NCBI RefSeq assembly: GCF_019464495.1
Contig: NZ_CP080492.1
Span: 2,666,001 to 2,730,000 of the forward strand
DNA: 64,000 nt
DNA from: Leucobacter luti
GTDB taxonomy: Bacteria > Actinomycetota > Actinomycetes > Actinomycetales > Microbacteriaceae
Direction of reading: 5' to 3'
Both the position numbers and the translations under genes were made by a program. Shown piece after piece: positions 8,239 to 16,092 of the stretch. Position 1 is the first letter of the stretch. Each line of letters opens with the position of its first letter. Below the pieces are notes generated by a model, which saw nothing but the letters and a program-made list of their open reading frames with translations, was not told the DNA's origin and made no database searches.

Positions 8239-8856
8239 GTGCCTCTCGGCCGCGTGATTGAGGAGCCCGTCCCGCTCGCCGCGGGACGGGTCTCGCTTCG
8301 CGTGGTGCGACCGCGTGACGCAGAACCGTTGCGGCAGCTGCTTGTGAACAATCGTGGCTGGTTGCAACGCTGGGAAGCGACGCACCCCTCTGGGCGGAGT
8401 GTGGTGCCCGGATCCACGTCGATGCGGCCCACGATCCGGCTCTACCGGAAACAGCTGAAAGCCGGGAGCGGCGTCCCGTTCGTCGTGCTCTTCGACAATA
8501 CGGTGGTCGGACAGCTCAGTATTTCGGAGCTGTCTGGCGGAGCGCTGCAGTCGTCGCAGATCGGGTATTGGATCTCGGAGCACGTGGCCGGGCGGGGGAT
8601 CGCGCCCACAGCGGTTGCGCTTGCGATGGACTACGTGTTCACCGTACTTGGCCTCCACCGGGTGGAGATCTGTATTCGCCCGGAAAACACTGCGTCGCTG
8701 CGAGTGGTGGAAAAGCTCGGCATGCGCTCGGAAGGGCGGCGAAACGCCTACATCCACATTGACGGGGACTGGCGCGATCACGAGTGCTTCGTTGCGTTGC
8801 GCGAAGAGGGGCCCATGCTCGCGCGTCTGGAGCGTGGGGGCGGAAGTCGCGTCTAA
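8239..8856 (+). CDS. GNAT-family N-acetyltransferase (RimJ/RimL-like)
   Basis: The 205-residue protein has the acetyl-CoA-dependent N-acyltransferase fold of the RimJ/RimL branch. It shows VVGQLSIS (strand 4), the A-motif region YWISEHVAGRGIAPTAVALA with the Q/RxxGxG/A-like loop, and the B-motif VEICIRPENTASLRVVEKLGM typical of ribosomal-protein or small-molecule acetyltransferases. Start GTG 8239 lies 6 nt after the galU stop. In actinobacteria a similar acetyltransferase commonly follows galU, upstream of the membrane protein found next here. The substrate (an N-terminal residue of a ribosomal protein or other) is not determinable. Confidence 0.85.
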   Translation: MPLGRVIEEPVPLAAGRVSLRVVRPRDAEPLRQLLVNNRGWLQRWEATHPSGRSVVPGSTSMRPTIRLYRKQLKAGSGVPFVVLFDNTVVGQLSISELSGGALQSSQIGYWISEHVAGRGIAPTAVALAMDYVFTVLGLHRVEICIRPENTASLRVVEKLGMRSEGRRNAYIHIDGDWRDHECFVALREEGPMLARLERGGGSRV

Positions 8857-8954
8857 GACGCCAGCGAGCGCCAGCATCAGCGTGGCTGTCGGGCTCTGCC
8901 CGCCAGCGGCGCGCCGGGCGGCCGGCTGCGCGACAACACCGTACAGTGAAAGCC

Positions 8955-10017
8955 ATGACTGGCGGTGTACTCGGTGGCGGTGTGATCTTTGTGGTTGCGG
9001 CGCTGCTTTGGGCCGCCGTGCTGGTGCCGGCCTGGACACGCAGGCGCGAATTCCGCGCGGCTGAGAAGAACGCGCTGCGGTTGCAGCGCACGCTACGGAT
9101 CCTCGCCGAGACTGCTGAGGTGCCGCAGGAAGTTCGTCTCGAAGCGACGGCACGTGAGGCGCTCGCACACGAGAAGCTGCTGCGCACCGCGCAGCGGCAG
9201 CAGGAAGCTGAGCGCGCTGCCGACCTCGCCGAGGCGCGTGCCGCGTCCGTCCGCGCCGAGATTCGGGCGCAGGAGATGCGGCGACGCCAGGCCGCGGCTC
9301 AGCGTTCGGCGCGATTGCGGCGTCCGACTGCGCGCCGCACCCGGGCCTTTGCGGCGCTGGCCGCGCTGGTCGGTGTGCTGGGAACGCTCGTCGGGATCGG
9401 GCTTGCTGTTGCGGGGAGCGGGGCTGCGCTACTGGTGTGCTCCGCGCTGCTCGCCGTCGCCTCGGTGGGCGGGCTCGTGCTGCTCGCTCCCGGTCGCGTG
9501 CACGTTCCGACGATTCCCGCTGAGCAGGTGCTCGCCGAGGACAGGCCGATCGCGCTGCCTGAGGCGGAGCCTGTCGCGACCGGCACGACGGAAGATGCCG
9601 CTGCGGCTCACGCTGCGGCCCAGCGCGCCGCTGCTGATCGCATCGCTCGCGCTCGCAGCATGGCACGTGCGCGCTGAACGGCCGAACTCGCACGAGAATC
9701 AGACAGACTCGATCCTGCTGCGTGAAGTGCGCGCGCAGGTCGCGCGTGAGCGGGCTGGGGCTGCCCAGCCTGCCCAGGCTGCGCCCGCCGCTGAGACAGC
9801 TTCGGCGGCCCTGCCTGCGTCCGATGCTGTTGCTTCTGCCGCCTCTGCCGCCCAGGAAGCGCCCACTGCAGCACCGCGCAGGGCACCGATGTCACCCGCA
9901 GCAGCGCAGCAGCGCGCAGCGCAGCATCGCCTCCGCGGGATGGGCGTGATCGGTGACACCAGTGAGGGCATGCCGGATCTCGACGCCGTGTTGCGGCGCC
10001 GCCGCAACGCCGGATAG
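8955..10017 (+). pseudogene. Conserved actinobacterial membrane protein, frameshifted
   Basis: The first frame (8955-9677) codes for an N-terminal TM helix (GGGVIFVVAALLWAAVLVP), a basic WTRRREF segment, and a long charged helix starting at LRLQRTLRILAET. A second hydrophobic pair (about residues 131-175) precedes a stop at 9675-9677. The expected continuation runs in another frame from about 9676 to TAG 10015-10017, ending RGMGVIGDTSEGMPDLDAVL then RRRRNAG. That C-terminal signature belongs to the same family. Restoring one GC in the GCGCGC tract just before the stop rejoins the frames (354 residues). Function unknown. ATG 8955 follows TACAGT (8942-8947) by 7 nt, so it is probably leaderless. 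It is typically next to galU in Microbacteriaceae. Confidence 0.75.
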
Positions 10018-10066
10018 CGCGGATTTCGCGCAGGCCCTGCCCCGCTGCTACGATTATTCGCGGTAA

Positions 10067-10142
10067 GGGTCTGTAGCGCAGTTGGTAGCGCGCCTCGTTC
10101 GCATCGAGGAGGTCAGGGGTTCGATTCCCCTCAGATCCACCA
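10067..10142 (+). tRNA. tRNA-Ala (anticodon CGC), CCA encoded
   Basis: A full cloverleaf is present. The acceptor GGGTCTG pairs with CAGATCC and contains the G3:U70 wobble that identifies alanine tRNAs. The anticodon stem CCTCG/CGAGG holds the loop TTCGCAT with anticodon CGC. The T arm is AGGGG-TTCGATT-CCCCT. CCA is encoded at 10140-10142. A terminator follows immediately. Confidence 0.95.
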
Positions 10143-10146
10143 CCTG

Positions 10147-10173
10147 AAAAGCCCCGCTCCGCGGGGCTTTTTT
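10147..10173 (+). terminator. Terminator after tRNA-Ala
   Basis: GCCCCGC (10151-10157), loop TCC, and GCGGGGC (10161-10167) are followed by six T; four A precede the stem, so it may work in both directions. Bases 10174-10439 hold no gene I can support. Confidence 0.92.
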
Positions 10174-10439
10174 GGTGTGTGGAGACGTGCTGGAGGCGCA
10201 GCTGCTGGCAGGGGGACGTGGGGTATCCGTGCCCGCCCGAGCCACGAAGCACGACCACGTCCGCGAGTGCATTCACCGGCTCGAGTGATCTCGGCGGGTG
10301 CCCGTTCCTCCCAGAGTTGGGGCAGCCAGATCTGTGCGTCACCAGCGCGTCGCACGAGGGTGATCACTCGCAGGATGAGCGGCGAGCGCGCCGGAACCGA
10401 GCCAGCTGGCGATGGATCCTTGAGCGCTCGCGGGGGCCG

Positions 10440-11225
10440 TTAGCTTGCGCCCCCGGCGGCGCTGGCGGCGACCAGCATGAACGTAAACGTCACCCAGTCG
10501 TTGAGGATGTGCGCGCCAGTAGAGACCAGAATGTTCTTGGTGCGAATGTACGCCAGGGTGAGCACGAGCCGTGCTGCGCCAATCACCAGGATGGCCTGCA
10601 AGACGTTCCAGTCGTAGGTCGGCAGGTGTGCGGCACCGAACCATACTGCGGTGATGAGCCAAGCTGCGATGACAGCCGCATTGCGTGACATCCCCAGCTT
10701 GGTATGGCACAGGTACATCACCGCGAGGAACGGCAGAATCGTGAAGATTTCCTCGCCGAACAACTGGACTCCGGTGCCCACGTAGAAGGCGACGACCTGG
10801 GCTGGCCCGCCGTCGAGCACCCCATCTGCGACAGCGTTCGGGGTCGCGCCGGCTGTTGCCGCCACGATCGTCCCGATCCCAAGTGACACCACGAGGTTGA
10901 GTAACCAGAACAAGACCATGTCCACATAGTCCATGCCGCTGAGCTTGTGGAAGAGCGACTTCCAGTATTCGCCGGTGAAGAGAATGAACAGCGCCAACGG
11001 AATCGCGGGGAAAAGGATGCGCGGGACGAGTGACTCAAAGTCGTTGGTGGCGGGGTAGAACATCAGCGTGAAGAATCCCGCCGCGCACGCGAGCACGATG
11101 AGGCCCCACTTCCACGCAGCCACCTGGACGGGTGAGTCGTTGTAGTAGGGGAAGTCTCTGCCGTCCGCTCGTTCGATCAGCCGCCCGAAGCGCTGGGTGC
11201 CGTGGGCTTGGTTCTGTGACGTCAT
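10440..11225 (-). CDS. CPBP-family intramembrane metalloprotease
   Basis: The 261-residue protein has about eight hydrophobic segments and the three CPBP (CAAX protease/bacteriocin-processing, ABI) motifs in order: GEEIFTILPF near residue 155 (motif EExxx), FGAAHLPTYDW near 197 with the first His, and GAHILNDW near 237 with the second His. The usual Arg of EExxxR is not present (EEIFTI), which may mean altered activity or a subfamily variant. Members cleave substrates inside the membrane; some confer immunity to bacteriocins. The start has GGGGAG a few bases upstream. It stands alone, divergent from the CDF metal-transport gene. Confidence 0.8.
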   Translation of the reverse strand: MTSQNQAHGTQRFGRLIERADGRDFPYYNDSPVQVAAWKWGLIVLACAAGFFTLMFYPATNDFESLVPRILFPAIPLALFILFTGEYWKSLFHKLSGMDYVDMVLFWLLNLVVSLGIGTIVAATAGATPNAVADGVLDGGPAQVVAFYVGTGVQLFGEEIFTILPFLAVMYLCHTKLGMSRNAAVIAAWLITAVWFGAAHLPTYDWNVLQAILVIGAARLVLTLAYIRTKNILVSTGAHILNDWVTFTFMLVAASAAGGAS

Positions 11226-11374
11226 CAGGACTCCCCGGGTCGTGGTGGTGCGATGTCGCGCGCTTGCAGTGTGCCAGCTGCATCAAGAATATGGGCCGGG
11301 CCCGGTGGTCTGCGGAAAAGCACTCGCCGTGTCAGGGAGAAATCGTGACAGGAGGCGAACGGTTGGCAACGCAA

Positions 11375-11422
11375 TTGCCTTTCAGCGCATTCTGTGACTA
11401 TCATCGCTAATGAGCGATACTA
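11375..11422 (+). promoter_or_regulatory. Promoter with overlapping palindromic operator (likely ArsR site) for the CDF gene
   Basis: TTGCCT (11375-11380), an 18-nt spacer and TATCAT (11399-11404) form a good promoter. A palindrome, TA..ATCGCT-AATG-AGCGAT..TA at 11399-11422, covers the -10 box. An AT-rich interrupted palindrome over the promoter of a metal exporter, next to an arsR-type gene, is the usual layout for SmtB/ArsR-controlled efflux. Binding by the regulator at 12534 is my inference. Confidence 0.6.
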
Positions 11423-11458
11423 ACGTTCTGTGGCGATGCATGGTGAAAGGGAAATCGA

Positions 11459-12460
11459 ATGGGACTGGGACACGACCACGACGTGGCGGCGGCGCCGGGC
11501 AGCACACAAACTGCGGCTACCGCTCACCGGAAACGGCTCAAGATCGTACTCGCGATCTACCTCGCGATTATCGTGGCCGAGGCGATCGGGGCCTGGCTGA
11601 CCAACAGCCTGGCCCTGCTCGCAGAAGCGCTCCATATGGCGGTCGATGGCAGTGGGATTCTCATCGCACTCATCGCCACCTACTTTGCCACTCGTCCCGC
11701 GAATGCACAGCGGAGCTTCGGAATGATGCGCGCCGAGATTGTGGCGGTGCTGATCAACTGTCTGCTGTTGTTCGGATTGGGAGGCTTCATTCTCTTTGAA
11801 GCAGTCGAGCGCTGGTTCAACCCGTCTGAGGTCGCAGGGGGCGGTGTCATCCTCTTTGCAGTGATTGGCCTCATCGGCGCAGCAATCTCGCTGACCCTGC
11901 TGAGCCGCGGGGCAAAGGAGAGCCTCAATGTCAAGGCCGCATTCCTCGAAGTGATGAGCGATGGAATTGGGGCTGCGGCGATCATTATCTCAGGCATTTT
12001 GAACCTCACGCTCGGCTGGAATCAGGGCGACGCAATCGCCGCGGCAGCCATCGGTGTGATCATCTTGCCGCGCGCATTCATGCTGCTCAAGCAGGCGATC
12101 AACCTCATTATGCAGGGCGTGCCCAAGGGCATCGATCTCGATGACGTGCGGGCCGAGATCGAGCAGACTCCCGGAGTGCACGGCCTCCACAGTCTCCATG
12201 TCTGGGGCCTCACGAGCGGAGTTTCGGTGATGTCCGCCCACGTCGTACCGGACCCCGCAGCGGTAGCGGAAGGCGGGAGTGCGCGCCTGCTTGACCGGCT
12301 CACGGAGAGTATGCGGGAGAACTTCGGGATTGAACACTGCACGTTCCAGTTTGAAGAGCCCGCTCACCTGCTCCACGAGGGAGCGATGCACCGCGATCTC
12401 GCTGGACTCACGAGCACGCCAGCGGTGAGCGGAGGTCAGCAGGTGGGCCATAGCCACTGA
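11459..12460 (+). CDS. Cation diffusion facilitator (CDF) metal exporter
   Basis: The 333-residue protein is a CDF (ZitB/CzcD-type) divalent-metal/proton antiporter that exports Zn, Co, Cd or similar. It has six TM helices between residues 25 and 220. TM2 carries ALHMAVDGSG (HxxxD metal site) and TM5 carries FLEVMSDGIG (ExxxD where many members have HxxxD). A cytosolic ferredoxin-like C-terminal domain from about residue 222 includes GVHGLHSLHVWGLTSG. A His-containing N-terminus (GHDHD) and C-terminus (GHSH) may help metal capture. AAAGGGAA precedes ATG 11459. The ArsR regulator gene follows on the same strand. Confidence 0.92.
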   Translation: MGLGHDHDVAAAPGSTQTAATAHRKRLKIVLAIYLAIIVAEAIGAWLTNSLALLAEALHMAVDGSGILIALIATYFATRPANAQRSFGMMRAEIVAVLINCLLLFGLGGFILFEAVERWFNPSEVAGGGVILFAVIGLIGAAISLTLLSRGAKESLNVKAAFLEVMSDGIGAAAIIISGILNLTLGWNQGDAIAAAAIGVIILPRAFMLLKQAINLIMQGVPKGIDLDDVRAEIEQTPGVHGLHSLHVWGLTSGVSVMSAHVVPDPAAVAEGGSARLLDRLTESMRENFGIEHCTFQFEEPAHLLHEGAMHRDLAGLTSTPAVSGGQQVGHSH

Positions 12461-12474
12461 TTCGGCTGGGCCAG

Positions 12475-12513
12475 CCCTGCTGGTCTCAGCTGGAGAATCG
12501 GAGACCAGCAGGG
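12475..12513. terminator. Perfect 13-bp inverted repeat between CDF and arsR-type genes
   Basis: CCCTGCTGGTCTC (12475-12487) and GAGACCAGCAGGG (12501-12513) flank a 13-nt loop. It starts 15 bp after the CDF stop and ends 8 bp before the -10 box of the regulator gene. No T tract follows, so it could be a factor-aided terminator of the CDF transcript or an operator for the next gene. Confidence 0.55.
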
Positions 12514-12533
12514 ACCCGGCGTATCATCGAGAC

Positions 12534-12926
12534 ATGGCGATGAATTCTGAGGCCGATGTGCGGCCGGACCGTGAGCGTGTGGGCGAGGTTGTCGCGCTCA
12601 CCCCAGCGGCGCATCTCTTCCAGAGCTTCAGCGATCCATCGCGGCTCGTGATCCTGCAGCACTTGCAGTTGGGTGAGCACCGTGTCGTCGACTTGACCCA
12701 GCACCTGGGACTCTCCCAGAGCACCGTCTCAAAACACTTGGCTTCGCTCAAAGATGCGGGCCTCGTGACATCACGGCCGGAAGGCCGCGCCTCCGTCTAC
12801 TCGCTGCGCCACTCGCAGGAACTGCTGGAACTTTTTGCGGCCGCTGAGCGCCTGCTCGCGCTCACCGGGGACATTGTGACACTGTGCCCCGTGCATGGCA
12901 CCGGGGTCGTCGCGACCGCAGACTGA
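12534..12926 (+). CDS. ArsR/SmtB-family metal-responsive repressor
   Basis: The 130-residue winged-helix protein has the ArsR core at residues 23-105: HLFQSFSDPSRLVILQHLQ, then the recognition helix LGLSQSTVSKHLASLKDAGLV and the wing RPEGRASVYSLR. The C-terminus carries DIVTLCPVHG, whose Cys and His could be part of an alpha5-type metal site as in CmtR/KmtR-like sensors. It is expected to repress the upstream CDF exporter until metal binds. The ATG follows TATCAT (12522-12527) by 6 nt, consistent with a leaderless mRNA. Which metal is sensed is not shown by the sequence. Confidence 0.9.
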   Translation: MAMNSEADVRPDRERVGEVVALTPAAHLFQSFSDPSRLVILQHLQLGEHRVVDLTQHLGLSQSTVSKHLASLKDAGLVTSRPEGRASVYSLRHSQELLELFAAAERLLALTGDIVTLCPVHGTGVVATAD

Positions 12927-12995
12927 CACCGTTGCGCAGTTCGGCCGTGTCCTTCACCGCTGAGGCGAGGTGGCAGAGCACACTACACTGTGCTG

Positions 12996-13616
12996 GTGAC
13001 ACTCGCGCTTTGGTTCTCCCTGCTCACCGCCACGGTGATCATCAGTCTGACCCCGGGGGCCGGCGCGATCAACACGATGTCAAACTCGCTCACCGTGGGA
13101 TGGCGGCGCTCATTCTGGGGTGTGGTCGGCCAACAAATCGCGCTCCTGCTGCACATCCTGATCGTCGCCGCCGGTGTCGGCGTGCTTGTGGCGAATTCTC
13201 CTGTGCTCTTCAACGCGATCCGCTGGCTGGGAGCGGCATATCTGGTCTATCTCGGCGTGCGTCTCATCGTGAGCCGGCCGGAGCCGGAAGCGGCGATGGC
13301 CGACACCTCGGGAACGAGCGCGTGGGAACTGCTCAGGCGCGGGTTCTGGGTGAATCTGCTGAACCCCAAGGCCGTAGTATTCTTCTTGGCATTTCTGCCT
13401 CAGTTCATCCGCCCGGATCAGCCACTCTGGCCGCAGTACCTCGTGCTGACAGCCACTGTTGTCGGGATCGACATGGTGGTGATGTGGGGGTTCTTTGCCT
13501 CCGCGGCGAAGCCGTTCCAGCGTTTCGCCGGGACCGTTCGCGGCCAGCGCACCCTCAACACCGTGTTTGGGGTGCTCTTCATCGTGGTGGCAGGGGTATT
13601 GCTGCTTGTACACTGA
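12996..13616 (+). CDS. LysE-family amino-acid exporter
   Basis: The 206-residue protein is a LysE/RhtB-type exporter with six TM segments. It starts MTLALWFSLLTATVIISLTPG, with the conserved ISLTPGAGAINTMSN motif near residues 15-30, then GAAYLVYLGVRL, and FWVNLLNPKAVVFFLAFLPQF near residue 120. The NPK segment is diagnostic. I set the start at GTG 12996 because TACACT (12984-12989) lies exactly 6 nt before it; GTG 12990 is an in-frame alternative. It lies upstream of a MocR-type regulator on the same strand, which may control it. Substrate unknown. Confidence 0.88.
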   Translation: MTLALWFSLLTATVIISLTPGAGAINTMSNSLTVGWRRSFWGVVGQQIALLLHILIVAAGVGVLVANSPVLFNAIRWLGAAYLVYLGVRLIVSRPEPEAAMADTSGTSAWELLRRGFWVNLLNPKAVVFFLAFLPQFIRPDQPLWPQYLVLTATVVGIDMVVMWGFFASAAKPFQRFAGTVRGQRTLNTVFGVLFIVVAGVLLLVH

Positions 13617-13761
13617 CGGCCCGAGCGTTCTGCCTCCTGAAACGGGCGGTGCGCGTTTGCGGATCTGTGCAGAGGCTGGAGCGTCGCGTGCCGCTGCGCG
13701 CGTGAACGGTGAGGTGTCGTCCCTCGGATAGGATCGTGCTGTTCGCCAGTTCTGCCCGATT

Positions 13762-13781
13762 CGGGGAGACCAATCTCCCCG
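13762..13781 (+). promoter_or_regulatory. Hairpin/operator directly before the MocR gene
   Basis: CGGGGAG (13762-13768) and CTCCCCG (13775-13781) form a perfect 7-bp inverted repeat that ends at the edge of the GAGGTAAGG ribosome site, 9 nt before ATG 13791. A possible -10 box TAGGAT is at 13729-13734. It could be an autoregulatory operator or an RNA hairpin that affects translation. Confidence 0.4.
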
Positions 13782-13790
13782 AGGTAAGGC

Positions 13791-15431
13791 ATGGATCTAT
13801 TCCCACAACTCGGTGTTAATCGTGCACTTCCGGCGCCGCTCTCCGACCAGCTCACCGAGCGGATCCGCTCCGCAGTACTTGCTGGGTGGATCGCGCCTGG
13901 CGAAGCGCTCCCGCCAACGCGTCGGCTCGCGGCCGCGATCGGGGTCTCCCGCTCAGTCGTGGTGGCGGCATATGAGCGCTTGACCGGAGAGGGCTATCTC
14001 GAGAGTCGTCAGGGCGCTGACACGCGGGTCACGCCCGAGCTGCCGCTGTGGCGCACAAACGACCCTGCACGTGCGCACTGTGGCGCAGCCGCGGACGAGC
14101 GCGCCGCAGCGGAGACCGAGCTTCCGGTGGGTTCCGCCCGCACGATCGACTTGCGTCCTGGCCGACCGCACGCGGCAACAGTACCGCCCCGTTCGTGGAC
14201 GCGTGCACTCTCGGCGGCAGCGAAGCACCCCTGGCTGCCGGATGCCTCGGACTCCAGCGGAGAGGTGAGTCTCCGCAAGGCCCTCGCAGATCACGCCCGT
14301 CGCGCCCGGGGGATCGACTGCGCGGCCGACGACGTCGTGGTCACGACGGGCACTTCCGAGGCGCTCCTGCTCTTGGCACTCGCACTGTGCGAAGTGCACG
14401 GGCGTCCACCACGGATCGCGGTTGAGGATCCTGGATACCGCGAGGGCATTCGCGTGTTTGAGCGAGTAGGCGCGGAAATCGTACCGCTCGCAGTGGGAGT
14501 CAACGGGGCAACCGGAGCGGGACTGCGTATGCTGAGCGCGCAAGGCGCGCTCGACGCGGTGCTGCTCACGCCCAGCCATCAATTCCCGCTCGGCGGGCGG
14601 ATCTCTGCCGCAGAGCGCTTGGCAATTCTGGCCTGGGCGCGAGAGACCGGCGCGCTGGTGATCGAAGACGACTATGACAGCGAGTTCCGGCACGCCGGAG
14701 CGCTCCTGCCGGCGATGGGGTCACTCGACCGAGGCGTCGCGACGATCACGACGCTGAACAAGGTGCTGTCGCCCTCCATTCGCTGCGGCGCGATCGTGCT
14801 CGGAAACGGGGACAGCGCTGAGCGCAGGAACGGCAACGAGAATGGACACCCGGGTGTCCTGACTCCCGATCTGGATCCGGATCCTGCGGTGCCTGCGGTG
14901 CCTGCTGCGCCCCGAGCGTCAACGGAGCTCCACACGCACCTCCGCGCCGCGCTGCACGCGGTCCGAGCGGACCTCGGGCCGGCCCATCCGCTGGTGATGC
15001 AGCTTGCGCTTGCAGAGTTCCTCGAGAGCGGTGGATTTCGGCGGGAGATTGCGCGCACACGCCGGGAGTACCGTCACCGCCGTGAGCAGTTGCTTGAGCA
15101 GCTGGCGGAGGCCGGTATCCCCGTGCAAGGTGCAGACGGAGGGCTCCACGTCGTGATCCCCGTTGGCGACCACGACGCGACCGCCGCGGTCGCTGAACTT
15201 GAGCGGCGCGGGGTGCTCGTGGATTGCGTGCAGCACTACCGATCTGGGCGGCTGGACGACTCGGCCTCGGAGCCGCCGGACGCACTCATCGTCGGGTACG
15301 GCGCCGAGCCAGCAACGAGGCTCCGCGCGGGGATCGCCGAAATCCTTGCAGTGCTGGGTGCACCGGCGGGCGAAGCCGCACAGCCGGCTTCGACTCAGAA
15401 GGCCCCACCTGCTGCCGCAGCACAGGCGTAG
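13791..15431 (+). CDS. MocR/PdxR-type transcriptional regulator (GntR HTH plus aminotransferase domain)
   Basis: The 546-residue protein has an N-terminal GntR winged helix (residues 10-75; PPTRRLAAAIGVSRSVVVAAYERL is the recognition region). A class I aminotransferase-like domain extends from about 125 to 535. The PLP-fold landmarks are TTGTSEAL, EDPGYREG, TPSHQFPLGG, EDDYDSEFRH and the Schiff-base lysine in TTLNKVLSPSIR near residue 325. A 35-residue acidic/Pro insertion (near 345-380) is unusual. Such regulators bind PLP-amino-acid adducts and control pdx genes, GABA use or transporters. GAGGTAAGG gives the start. The neighbouring LysE exporter and VOC gene are candidate targets. Confidence 0.9.
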   Translation: MDLFPQLGVNRALPAPLSDQLTERIRSAVLAGWIAPGEALPPTRRLAAAIGVSRSVVVAAYERLTGEGYLESRQGADTRVTPELPLWRTNDPARAHCGAAADERAAAETELPVGSARTIDLRPGRPHAATVPPRSWTRALSAAAKHPWLPDASDSSGEVSLRKALADHARRARGIDCAADDVVVTTGTSEALLLLALALCEVHGRPPRIAVEDPGYREGIRVFERVGAEIVPLAVGVNGATGAGLRMLSAQGALDAVLLTPSHQFPLGGRISAAERLAILAWARETGALVIEDDYDSEFRHAGALLPAMGSLDRGVATITTLNKVLSPSIRCGAIVLGNGDSAERRNGNENGHPGVLTPDLDPDPAVPAVPAAPRASTELHTHLRAALHAVRADLGPAHPLVMQLALAEFLESGGFRREIARTRREYRHRREQLLEQLAEAGIPVQGADGGLHVVIPVGDHDATAAVAELERRGVLVDCVQHYRSGRLDDSASEPPDALIVGYGAEPATRLRAGIAEILAVLGAPAGEAAQPASTQKAPPAAAAQA

Positions 15432-15441
15432 CATGTGACGC

Positions 15442-15879
15442 ATGGGCATCAAACTGGAGAATGTCGGTATCGCGGTGCGGGATCTCGAGGAAGCGATCGC
15501 GTTCTTCACCGATCTTGGACTGACGGTTGCGGGGCGCGACACCATTCGCGGAGAGTGGGCAGACACCGCAGTCGGGCTTGACGGGAACCACGCCAAGATC
15601 GCCGTGCTGCAGACGCCAGACGGCCAGGGGCAGCTTGAACTCTTCGAATATATTCACCCGAGCGCGATTGAAACGGAGCCGACACTCCCCAACGATATTG
15701 GGATGCACCGGGTGGCGTTCAGCGTCGACGACATCGATGCAGCGCTCGCGATCGCTGCGACGCACGGCCGCTTCCCGCTTCGTGGCGTGGCAAACTACGA
15801 AGACGCGTACAAGCTCACGTATCTTCGCGGGCCGAGTGGGATCCTGGTGATGCTTGCTCAAGATCTCCGACACAGCTGA
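15442..15879 (+). CDS. VOC-family (glyoxalase/bleomycin-resistance fold) protein
   Basis: The 145-residue protein is one VOC unit of two beta-alpha-beta-beta-beta modules: IKLENVGIAVRDLEEAIAFF at the start, QLELFEYIHP in the middle, MHRVAFSVDDIDAALA for the second module, and YLRGPSGILVMLAQ at the end. Possible metal ligands are few (H-rich sites are incomplete), so the reaction (glyoxalase, dioxygenase, or drug binding) cannot be named. ATG 15442 follows TAGCAT (15429-15434) by 7 nt, a leaderless arrangement that also starts inside the tail of the MocR gene region. The gap 15880-16092 has only a short hairpin (15972-15986). Confidence 0.85.
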   Translation: MGIKLENVGIAVRDLEEAIAFFTDLGLTVAGRDTIRGEWADTAVGLDGNHAKIAVLQTPDGQGQLELFEYIHPSAIETEPTLPNDIGMHRVAFSVDDIDAALAIAATHGRFPLRGVANYEDAYKLTYLRGPSGILVMLAQDLRHS

Positions 15880-16092
15880 TCGCGTGGCACTGCGGGCTGG
15901 TCCGGGGCAGAAGGCTCACGCGCCACACGGGAAGTGAAGTACCGAGCCGCAGAAACGCCTCTCGGCGGAAGGCCGCTCGAAGCGGCAAAAATTGGAGCCC
16001 GGGGTTACTGCGGCCCGGCGTTATTAGTGTACCTCAGCCCCTGATTTGGGGACCAGTGCGGTGTGGCTCGCGCGATTCACACGCCGCTCCAC

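Noticed and set aside
10179..10688. Plus-strand frame containing LCVTSASHEGDH after tRNA-Ala
   Set aside because: The CxxxxxHEGDH pattern looks protein-like, but the frame runs through most of the opposite-strand CPBP gene without a stop and has no ribosome site or -10 box. I treat it as a shadow.
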